Shown: one piece after another, positions 8,972-16,347 of the stretch | How the letters are laid out: each line of letters begins with the position of its first letter | Position numbering within the stretch: the first letter of the stretch is position 1 | Assembly: GCA_019677205.1 (NCBI GenBank) | Contig: JAAMXY010002379.1 | Span: 1-35,213 of the forward strand | DNA from: Pinguiococcus pyrenoidosus | Taxonomy: Eukaryota > Sar > Pinguiophyceae > Pinguiochrysidales > Pinguiochrysidaceae | Direction: 5' to 3' | DNA: 35,213 bases | Position numbers and translations under genes: made by a program | The notes under the pieces: model-generated | The model's input: the letters and a program-made list of their open reading frames with translations, nothing else | Told to the model about the DNA's origin: nothing | Databases searched by the model: none

Positions 8972-10120
8972 TCAGTGATGCCGAATAAACGCTGCGCCGT
9001 CCGTGGCGGAATTGAAGTTCTTGAATCTCGTGTGTAAGGGCCATCCGGTGACGAGGTTGGCGTGGTATTCCTCGTGGCAAAGCCTGTTGAAAACGGCCAT
9101 GTTGCAGTTCCGACCGTGAGGTGTCTTGTCCAGCCCCTGCGTCATCTTCTTGACGAACTCCAGGAAGGTGGAAGTCCGCGCCCCGAGGATCCCCGCGTTG
9201 AAGATCTGGTGCTGCACCTTCATGCCGGGCATGCACTCCCTCCACTTGTTCTGGACCCAGGGGATGCCAGGGGAGTACTCGCTGCCCACGAATATCTGGG
9301 GAGCGCGCAGGGCGGAATCGACCGCCTCCATGAAGTGGAACGGATTGTTCAAGAACACCACGTCGTGGATGTCGGTCATGAGCACATACTTGTAGTCTTC
9401 TTGCCTCTCGCGCAGGAATGCCTCGACGATGTAGTACCGCTGATCGTTAATCGACCGCGCCTTGCCGTCTGGGTGCTCCGAGAAGCTCGGATCTTTCTCG
9501 GTGTCGATGTACTGGAACTTCACCTGCTCGCTCTCGTACTGCTCTTTGAAGGAATCGACGTACATGTTGGTGAGCACGACGCCATTCATGCCCGAGTGCT
9601 TCCGAAGCGACTCGTACCAGCCCCGGATGTATTCAAAGGTCGCTTGCACCCTGTTCGCTCGCTGCGGGTCATTCCTATAGTTCAGTGCCAATGCAAGCAC
9701 GACATTCTCACGATCCTCGCGACTTGCATCGGTGGAATCCAGCGACCTCTTCTTCTCCGCCCTTGGTCCTCTCGCCGAGGCATTCTCGGTGGACCTCATC
9801 ATGCCTCCCGCGAAGAAGCTCAGCGCCCAAGCGCTGAGCTTCTTCGCGAAGTGACCCCAGCTACGCGTTCCGCGGAGAGCCACTGCTTTGCCCATTGTCT
9901 CGTCCGGTCCCTGCAGCGCCGCTGAGCCATCTCTCCCTGGTTCCCCGAGCCCCTTGCGAGACTGCAGCGTCGCCTCCTGCGGTATCGACGTCTTTGGCCG
10001 CGAGGGATGCATAGACAGCGCAACATTTGCCCCTCTCCTCCATGTCTCCCCGCACAAGCAGAGCAGAGCAGCAAGAAGGACACCAGGAACGAGCCGTCGC
10101 CTTCGATGACTGTTGCTCAT
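8972..10120 (-). CDS. Type II membrane glycosyltransferase-like protein
   Basis: The start was chosen at 10120 (MSNSHRRRR), giving 382 residues. A basic N-terminus is followed by a hydrophobic anchor, LVPGVLLAALLCLCG (residues 10-24), typical of Golgi type II enzymes. After a low-complexity stem to about residue 150 comes a compact catalytic-looking domain: ENVVLALALNYRND, then YKYVLMTDIHDVVFLNNPF with TDIHD at 249-253, then QIFNAGILGA and an NxAVFN segment. The acidic DxxD/DxD-like motif in a beta-alpha setting suggests a nucleotide-sugar transferase of a GT-A-like fold; donor and acceptor are unknown. The frame is open upstream to 10501, but the extra residues are Pro/Ser-rich and resemble translated UTR. 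A perfect 18-bp inverted repeat falls within codons 91-104. Confidence 0.7.
   Translation of the reverse strand: MSNSHRRRRLVPGVLLAALLCLCGETWRRGANVALSMHPSRPKTSIPQEATLQSRKGLGEPGRDGSAALQGPDETMGKAVALRGTRSWGHFAKKLSAWALSFFAGGMMRSTENASARGPRAEKKRSLDSTDASREDRENVVLALALNYRNDPQRANRVQATFEYIRGWYESLRKHSGMNGVVLTNMYVDSFKEQYESEQVKFQYIDTEKDPSFSEHPDGKARSINDQRYYIVEAFLRERQEDYKYVLMTDIHDVVFLNNPFHFMEAVDSALRAPQIFVGSEYSPGIPWVQNKWRECMPGMKVQHQIFNAGILGARTSTFLEFVKKMTQGLDKTPHGRNCNMAVFNRLCHEEYHANLVTGWPLHTRFKNFNSATDGAAFIRHH
9809..9848. other. Perfect 18-bp inverted repeat with 4-base loop inside a CDS
   Basis: The arm at 9809-9826, CGCGAAGAAGCTCAGCGC, is the exact reverse complement of 9831-9848, with loop CCAA between them. 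On the coding (minus) strand it covers the codons for the peptide FAKKLSAWALSFFAG in the stem region of the glycosyltransferase-like protein. The arms do not extend further: bases 9808 and 9849 do not pair. Confidence 0.95.
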
Positions 10121-10730
10121 GGGGATGGGTGCAGCAGAGCGAGCGGCTGTCCGAGCTCGACGCCCCTGACTCGAGACCCTGGCCGACCGACAGAGATCAC
10201 AAGGCCTCGGGTGCCATGGGTCCTGCCTAATTCCCTTATTGAAAGTGGGTTTACCGACTGGAGCGGACCTCGTTTCGAATCCGTGCAAAAGAATAAAGTA
10301 TGGGGGGGGCAGCGGGGGAATGCTAAGCGCGGGAACTCCGGAAGCCCGGTCGAGCTTAACCCCATTTCGATCTTGGGTCTTTGTTCCCGGCGCAGCAGCT
10401 CTCCAGCCTTCGAGTTCAGAGTTTGAAAAGCTCGGAAAATGAGAAAAAATCTGGGGAAATGAGCCACGGCTCCAGGGGGGGCTTCTGGCTGTAGAAAACA
10501 CGGCAATGGCCGGCGCCAGCTTCCATGGTCCACAACTCGACTGCCCGACTCACTTCCCGCCTACCGGAAGCCGCATCACCACTACTGAGAAGGACTTTCG
10601 TATGTGCGACATACAAGAGACGTGACGCAGCTCTCCAACGCCTTGGGATCTTGAGGGACGCCCGCTCCTCCAGACTTTGCTCATCTGGAACGGCGAGGCA
10701 TTTCCTGCGTTCAACAACGAAATGCTTCCA

Positions 10731-10745
10731 ACCATTTGGCTCAAG
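10731..10745 (+). other. Dinoflagellate spliced-leader-like motif
   Basis: The sequence ACCATTTGGCTCAAG matches the 3' part of the published dinoflagellate spliced leader (CCATTTTGGCTCAAG) except for one missing T. It is followed by CAGATAAG and an ATG 14 bases after the motif (10759) opening a 70-codon frame with no recognised product. It could be a relic of a reverse-transcribed, trans-spliced mRNA, or chance. Confidence 0.35.
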
Positions 10746-11094
10746 CAGATAAGCCGCAATGCGGCGACCACTGCGCCCCTCTCTCGGAGATCTTGACGCC
10801 TTCGCAGGATGGCGCAAGCTACAAGCTTGGCGCCAGCTTCCTGGAAAGTCTAAGGACCGCCGAGGGAGCCGACGGGGACATCTCGACGTGTCACCGACAT
10901 GTGACAAATGTTCCCAAGTGCCCAAGCCTTCAACCAGATTCTGTGCTGGGATCTCTCTAGCCTTCCTCTAGTTGGACGTGGAGCATTCCCGATGTCGCAC
11001 GAGGTAGCAGGGGGGATCTCTTTGATGAGTCCTGCCCGGACTGTGCATGTGTGCGCCCAAGAGGCCACGACACGGCCTCGAAGACGCGGCCTCG

Positions 11095-11265
11095 AAGACA
11101 ATCGAGCTGGACTCCCAACTTGAGATGCTTCCCGACGTGGACGCCGGTCTGGCGGCGCCGTGCTGAACTGGTCGCGGAGTATGTGTCCATGGTGATCGTT
11201 CCCGAGGAAGGCGCTAAGGAAGCGGGACAGATTCTTCTGAATGCTACGACCCCGCTCTTATCCGA
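11095..11265 (+). pseudogene. Possible decayed coding segment with a frame change
   Basis: One frame reads KTIELDSQLEMLPDVDAGLA and ends at a stop near 11165. A second frame then reads AELVAEYVSMVIVPEEGAKEAG and QILLNATTPLLSE, ending at a possible GT donor (11265-11266). Both pieces look protein-like and almost abut, consistent with a frameshifted gene or a short unmodelled intron. No family was recognised. Confidence 0.25.
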
Positions 11266-11691
11266 GGTAGTGTATCGTGTCTGCAGCGAGCTTCCTCCAG
11301 CGCTCCAAAGCCACCCTCTTAGTAGAGGTGCAGGCCGCCGGGGGGAGGGGTCCACGGCTTCACACGCAGTAGTGCCAATGACATTCCGAGACCGTTTTGC
11401 TGACCGCGTCTGGCGTCTATGTCCGAGAAGGAGACTGACGTCGCTGTCATATCCTCCGTCTTCCACGCGCAAGTATGCAACGTAGCAGCATGAGTTGAGG
11501 CTTTTCGATCATGTAGCCGAATAGAAGATAAGTGAACGAGCGAGGATCTCCGAGAATGCCTCGTGCAGCAGCAGCAGCATGATACCGAAAGAGGTGATGC
11601 TTATACGTCTTCGATGTGAGCCCCGCGCGCCTTCCTTTGCGCTGCGCAGACCTGAGTCGCGAGCAGCTCGGACATTGGCCACATCGTGCTT

Positions 11692-12486
11692 TCAACGGCC
11701 GCTCTCTTCAAAGTCTATTCCGTGCTCCTTGAAGAAACGATAGTCCTCCTTGTAATACTCTCGAACGAGATCGCTCTGCTCGCTGCTTAGATACTGATCC
11801 ACCGTCGCCGCATTTGCTGTCCGACTGTGGTTCCTCTCCGTCTTTTCCAGCTCTTCCTTCACGTTGTGCAGCTGGTACTTCTCGGCGAAGGCCATCATGT
11901 CGTCGAAGAGAAACTTCGTGCGCAGGATGTTCTCCACGACATTTCCATGGCTGTCATACAGAAATTCCACCTGGGGGAGGTAGTGGCAGTCCAGGTGAAA
12001 AGTGTACCGAAGATGTTTGTGCCCGTCGACTTGATGGTCCATGCCGATGATGTTCTGCATGCCCTGCAGCTTTCCCTTCCTATCTTGTTTCTGATTGAGA
12101 ATCTTCAACTCCCAAGCAGCTTCGCTGAGCAGCCTCTCCCTTGGGTCCCTCACCATCGTGAAGACCGTGTAGTTTTCGAAGCTTAGTTGACGGCGAAACT
12201 TCGGGGGAACGTGCCACGAGACGCAAGGGGGCTCCAAATCAAGACCAAACGCATCCCACTGCTCTGCTGATGTATGCTTTCCCACCCGGTGGCCTGCCCG
12301 AAGGAAGAGATCTTCGACAAAGGTGCCGCCCGTCTTCGGAATATGCACAAACAAGATCGGCTTTATCTTCTCTTCCGACTCCTCAGCTTTGCTGGAGAGG
12401 CTGGCGAGGAGAAGACTGATCAAGAGCAAGGACTGGTACGATGGTCCGCCGTAGCCACTGTGGAGAGAAGGCGTCGTTACTGACAT
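11692..12486 (-). CDS. Golgi-type sulfotransferase
   Basis: The intronless frame encodes 264 residues from an ATG. A short polar N-terminus precedes a hydrophobic segment, SLLLISLLLASL (about 19-30), that would act as signal anchor. The catalytic domain starts with ILFVHIPKTGGTF, the 5'-phosphosulfate-binding loop (PSB, residues 48-55) that binds the cofactor PAPS. TVFTMVRDPRERLLS (about 107-121) is the 3'-phosphate-binding motif. These two motifs define carbohydrate sulfotransferases related to the heparan sulfate 2-O and galactose 3-O families; the acceptor glycan cannot be told from sequence. The protein is shorter than most animal homologues, as the stem region is nearly absent. It lies on the same strand as the glycosyltransferase-like gene 1.6 kb downstream. 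Confidence 0.85.
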   Translation of the reverse strand: MSVTTPSLHSGYGGPSYQSLLLISLLLASLSSKAEESEEKIKPILFVHIPKTGGTFVEDLFLRAGHRVGKHTSAEQWDAFGLDLEPPCVSWHVPPKFRRQLSFENYTVFTMVRDPRERLLSEAAWELKILNQKQDRKGKLQGMQNIIGMDHQVDGHKHLRYTFHLDCHYLPQVEFLYDSHGNVVENILRTKFLFDDMMAFAEKYQLHNVKEELEKTERNHSRTANAATVDQYLSSEQSDLVREYYKEDYRFFKEHGIDFEESGR

Positions 12487-13471
12487 AGGCTATGGGGCTG
12501 CGATGAGAAAGATGAAATCTTCACAACGTGTCAGCGTCGACCATGCGCCTCAAGTGCTGGAAGGGTGCGTTCGTAGGCCCTGGCTTGGAACTTCGACACC
12601 GTCCTCAGATCGTTCACAAGCGGATTCAGAATCACTGGACAATCCAGCAAGAGGACAGCAGGGGGCAACGGAAGAAAGTACATACATACATAGTGTATGC
12701 CCCCCGAAAGAACAGAAATACCGCATACAACAGCAGGGTAATCTCGCGACCCGGGCCCATTCCCAAATTTCAGAAAGTCTCTACGCGGGATATTCGAAGG
12801 ACTTCCGGCGGTCTCCTTCGCCGCGCCGCAGGGCCCATTGCGGAGAGCTTTCGAGTTCTTCATCTTACCGCAGCGCCACCGATGTCGACGGAAAGTAGGG
12901 TAACCTCTGCGCAGGGTTAATTTCCATGTTGCCAGTCCTTCGTGTCGACTCGCAGATGATCTTCTCCCGTCCATATCATGATAGCTAGCTATGATCGTCC
13001 TGCTGTCGGGCTGGCCGGCTGGCTGGTTTCGTAGATAAATGATGCATGCAGAGCTAGCGACCGGGTCGAGTTGCTACATCTGACATAACCGATCGCCCGA
13101 AGGCTTCGACGTTCTAATCTGGGCTTGATGGGAACCTGACTAGACATTAAAGAATTTTGAAATAATTCAAGACAGACCTCTTTTTTCTCTAAGATGATCT
13201 TAATAACCAGAAATCATACTTTGAAAGCAACCGCAGCTCGAGTTCGTCTTCTCGTTCGGCATTCGTCACTCCTCGTTCAACTCGTCGCTTTTCTCTTCGA
13301 AAATCGAAAATCGGAAATCGAAAATCGAAAATCGAAAATCATCAAGTCATGGGACTCGTCAGAGACTGAAATCCTTCGAAAGTGGCGACAAGACCGGACT
13401 TGCTCATCCACAATGCGGCCGTACCAAAAGTTGGCTGGCGGACATTCCTTTCCCGCCGAAAAGCGGGGACG
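12487..13471. other. Divergent intergenic region
   Basis: Nearly 1 kb separates the starts of the minus-strand sulfotransferase and the plus-strand PH-domain gene, so it should hold two promoters. Overlapping frames at 12503-12974 on both strands look like noise. The region contains a 12-base palindrome ATAGCTAGCTAT (about 12979-12990), an alternating GTACATACATACATA run near 12678, and a heptamer repeat at 13299-13340. Confidence 0.5.
13299..13340 (+). repeat. Heptamer tandem repeat (AAAATCG)
   Basis: Six near-identical 7-base units of AAAATCG (one reads GAAATCG) lie about 130 bases upstream of the PH-domain gene start. Confidence 0.85.
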
Positions 13472-15552
13472 ATGAGCGAAGCTCAGGAGGACGGCGGCGC
13501 GGTTGCTGCCGCCGAAGAGTTGCCCACACGGGACCTCGACAGTCCCAGTCTGCACAGCTTTCTGACTTGGGAGGTAGGCAGGCCTCGCTGTGTTCTGCTC
13601 GTTGTCCCGTGGACAAGGAACGAGCAGAATTTGTTGGTGCTGTTGCGGCTCCTAACGAGAACGCCGACGCGCCAACGAAGGTTCGCGGAAGTGCCGGGGA
13701 CGCTGAGGATGGCTCCGACGACAGCGACGACGGCAGCGGCCCGTCGTTGTCGTCGTCCGCGCGCAAGTCCATGGGAATGCTGCGCGGCTTCCCACAGGCG
13801 GCCAACTGGAGCTTCAAGGACCGCAGCTGCAACACGGTGTTCACGGAGCGGAACAAGCGTTTCAAGATCGTGGTGTACTCGCAGCAGAGCGCTCGCTGCG
13901 ACTGGCGAGTTGCCGCGGACAGTGATCTGCAAGGATGGGCGCTTCGGCGAAGCCGCTGGAGCGGCGGCTGGAAGTCGCGCTTCTTCACACTTCAGGGCCA
14001 CCGGCTCTTCTACGCAGAGAACGAGGGGCACCCTCCCCACGGCTTTGTGGACCTGCGCCGATGCACCCGCATCCTCACCAGCGTTGAAATGCCCAAGCCG
14101 GAGCTCGTCATCTTCCATCGAGTTGGCCAAGAGGACTCGCCGCTCGCGAAACTCGCCGGCAGATTCGGAGCCGACCGGATCGGGACGCCTGGCAGAGGCG
14201 GGCCGAACCCCATCGATGCGCAGACGCGCGCGTTTCGCATGAAGTTTGAGTCCACGGAGGCGCTGGAGGAATGGAAGACCTCTCTCGCACAGGCCTGCTC
14301 CAGCGAGGACGGTCTCGACGGCGAGAAACAACTGCCGCACGACGGGCCCGCCTTCCTGAACGGTGAAGTGGTGCTCCGAGAGGGCTACGTGCGGAGAGCC
14401 AAGACGTCCGCCGGCAAGGCCACCTGGAGTGTGAGGTGCGTATGGGGACGAGTGGGGGAGGGCTGTGGCGTTTCTTTCCTTGTCCTTTTCCTTTGTCCTT
14501 CTCCTTTTTCCCTTTCCTTTTTCCCTTTCCTTTTCCCGTTCCTTTCCCTTTTCCCCGTTCCTCTTCATCTGCTCAGTTCCGACGACGAGCTGACCGCCTG
14601 CTCCGGTATGGCTCGAAAGGTACCTCTACTTGACGCCAAGCAGGCTCGTGTGGGTGGCCGACTGGGGCTCGGAGAGAAGGAAGAAGACGCTTCCTCTGTC
14701 AGTGTCGACGCCAGTGCGGATCATGGTGCCCGCGCAGGACGCACAGACTCCCCAGGAATACGAGGAGAACGGCGAGAACATCGTGAACGTCACGGTACAT
14801 ACATGCAAGGAGCATGTGCTTCTTACCGTCGCAGCGTAGACTGATGTGGCACGCACCCGCTCGCAGGTGAAGGTGCCCAAGGGAGCGGGTCCGCACAAGC
14901 AGGTGAAGGGCTCCTTCATGACAACTTCTGGGCCCCACGAGGTCCTTGTCGACGTGCCCCCCGGCGCGGAGCCAGGTGCGTTGTAAAGCTTTGGTGGAGC
15001 TGGGACGCTGAAGGAACTCACCGGGTGAGCGCGGATCACGCTGGGAAACCTCGGCAGGCTCGACCGTGACGGTGAAAGTCTGCGTTCGGTATGCCAAGAC
15101 CCTGAACGAGGATGGAGAGCTGGAGCGTGATCGTCAGGTGACAGTGTGTGCCGGCGACAACTTCGTCGTGCTGCAGTTCCTCAGCGTAAGGGAAACGCTC
15201 GCGTGGGCGACGGACATCCAATCGGTGGCTTCGCGGCTCGAGCAGGACCGGCTTTCCCGGCACATTCGACAGAGTCGTGAGCACTTCACTGGGGTGCCGC
15301 TCGGAGAGGAAGGACGCCGCCTTTCCGGAAGCCTCGGATTGCTGCAAAGGTACGTAGTGGTACTACCAAGGGTGTGTGCTCCACAGGATCGCTTCGCCGC
15401 TCCCGTCTAACCCTAGCCCGTCCCCGCCGCCTCGCCGTCGTCAGATCACGAAGCTTGGCGCATCGGAAGAGCACGGGTCAGATATCCTCCCGCTCCAGCG
15501 AGCCCACGTTCGGAGACGAAGCAGCGGATGCCAGCCATTAATCCTTGATTGA
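13472..15552 (+). CDS. PH-domain protein, six exons
   Basis: A phase-consistent model joins 13472-13573, 13681-14435, 14620-14794, 14867-14975, 15058-15349 and 15387-15552, giving about 532 residues. All introns are GT-AG, and each of the modelled downstream exons starts with G. A pleckstrin-homology domain lies at about residues 115-238: it opens with LQGWALRRSRWSGGWKSRFF and ends with the conserved helix Trp in EALEEWKTSLAQA. A second PH-like segment begins at about 263 (REGYVRRAKTSAGKATWSVR), continues across an intron (YLYLTPSRLVWVADWGSERR) and is elaborated by later exons. PH domains bind phosphoinositides or proteins at membranes. Alternative first acceptor: 13660. The last exon's frame and the stop in it are the least certain part. 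Confidence 0.65.
13593..13629. other. Inverted repeat inside intron 1 of the PH-domain gene
   Basis: TTCTGCTCGTT at 13593-13603 pairs perfectly with AACGAGCAGAA at 13619-13629. An inner GTCC/GGAC pair extends the stem past a four-base bulge, leaving a CGT loop. The hairpin lies between the GT donor at 13574 and the likely AG acceptor before 13681, with a CTAAC branch-like motif just downstream at 13652-13656. Confidence 0.85.
14465..14575 (+). repeat. Pyrimidine tract of CCTTTTCC-like units in intron 2
   Basis: Almost all bases here are C or T, in imperfect units such as CCTTTTCC and CCCTTTCC. The tract fills most of the second intron of the PH-domain gene and lies well upstream of the CTGAC branch-like motif and acceptor at 14619. 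Confidence 0.8.
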
Positions 15553-15558
15553 ATGAAC

Positions 15559-15640
15559 GAAGTCTCGAAGCCTCGAAGCCTCGAAGCCTCGAAGCCTCGA
15601 AGCCTCAAAGTCTCGAAGTCTCAAAGTCTCGAAGTTTCGA
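15559..15640 (+). repeat. Octamer tandem repeat (TCGAAGCC / TCAAAGTC)
   Basis: About ten 8-base units lie directly after the proposed stop of the PH-domain gene. The first half is TCGAAGCC; later units drift to TCAAAGTC and TCGAAGTC. Confidence 0.85.
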
Positions 15641-15907
15641 TGAGATAGGTGATGATAGTTGGGCAGAGTTGCGTTCGGGAGCCTCCATCCGCCGTCGTAT
15701 CCTCGGCGATGGGCAGGCGAGGAGTAGCGGCACTAGGAGGACCCCCCGTGCCCAGAATTGCGTCAGGTCCGGCTGTAGTGGTTTCTCCACGCGCGCACGT
15801 GCCATCCGACGAGCGCGTGATGTAGCTGCTTGGCCCATGCAGAGATACGTGTAAGCAGCGTTGTTATCATGGCCAGGGCTCTTCAACGCGAGACTCGAGC
15901 TTCGCCG

Positions 15908-15989
15908 TTCTCAGACTTCACCATTCTCAGACTTCACCATTCTCAGACTTCACACCATTCTCAGACTTCACCATTCTCAAACTTCGTCA
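15908..15989 (+). repeat. 16-bp tandem repeat upstream of GCN1
   Basis: Five units of TTCTCAGACTTCACCA: the third is two bases longer and the fifth has diverged. The array ends about 360 bases before the chosen GCN1 start. Confidence 0.9.
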
Positions 15990-16347
15990 TCAACCTGACC
16001 AATCTCATGGGAAGCATGGAGACCGGCCGAGAAGGTGACGACGGAAGATGCCCATCAACTGGCCTGCGCCGGATCCGACGGCCCCTCGCCTCGAGAACAC
16101 GAAGGGTGCCAATGCTCCAAGCCACTCTTCCACCGCTGCACCGTACTTGAGGAGCTTCTCGTGGCCCCGCCGGGAGCCATCGAGCTGTTTTGGGGGGGGT
16201 GGTGGGGTCGTCGCTGCGCTCAAAACAAGAAGGCACACAAAAATCTCCTCGTCCGTCTCCGTCCGCCAATCAGCTCCTCTGTCTAGTGCGCGCAGTCCCC
16301 ATCCACACACGAAGCTTTGGCGCCAGACTTGGCGACCTAGCGAAGCG

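Larger units (their letters stand above)
10121..11691. other. Long region without a recognised gene
   Basis: This 1.57-kb stretch lies upstream of the glycosyltransferase-like gene and downstream of the sulfotransferase gene, both on the minus strand. Its first 300 bases should hold the former's promoter and 5' UTR, including a G-rich run near 10300. Small ORFs occur in all frames without family resemblance. Two points stand out and are listed separately: a spliced-leader-like motif at 10731-10745 and a frame-shifted coding-like segment at 11095-11265. Confidence 0.5.
15553..16347. other. Region between the PH-domain gene and GCN1
   Basis: This 795-base spacer between two plus-strand genes holds two tandem repeats (15559-15640 and 15908-15989) and a G-run at about 16189-16206. 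The frame leading into GCN1 is open from 16048, but its translation is low-complexity and unlike GCN1, so it is treated as 5' UTR. Confidence 0.5.

Noticed and set aside
8418-8978. 186-codon plus-strand ORF
   Set aside because: It overlaps the glycosyltransferase-like gene's 3' end, has no family resemblance and contains tandem repeats.
8984-8990. GAATAAA as a plus-strand polyadenylation signal
   Set aside because: It lies inside the spacer upstream of a minus-strand stop with no plus-strand gene ending nearby, and such signals are not standard in the suspected lineage.
10265-10290. TTTCGAATCC resembling a tRNA T-loop
   Set aside because: The flanking bases do not form a T-stem or acceptor stem, and no matching anticodon arm lies upstream.
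10121-10501. 381-base N-terminal extension of the glycosyltransferase-like gene
   Set aside because: The extra residues are Pro/Ser-rich without motifs, and the basic-then-hydrophobic anchor fits a start at 10120.
13483-14568. 361-codon minus-strand ORF
   Set aside because: It is the shadow of the PH-domain exon and the pyrimidine-rich intron, which yields an artificial Lys/Glu-Arg run.
16048-16347. N-terminal 100-residue extension of GCN1 in the same frame
   Set aside because: Its translation is Pro/Ser/Gly-rich, spans a G-run and tandem-repeat-flanked DNA, and does not resemble GCN1; MDTEDD at 16348 is a better start.
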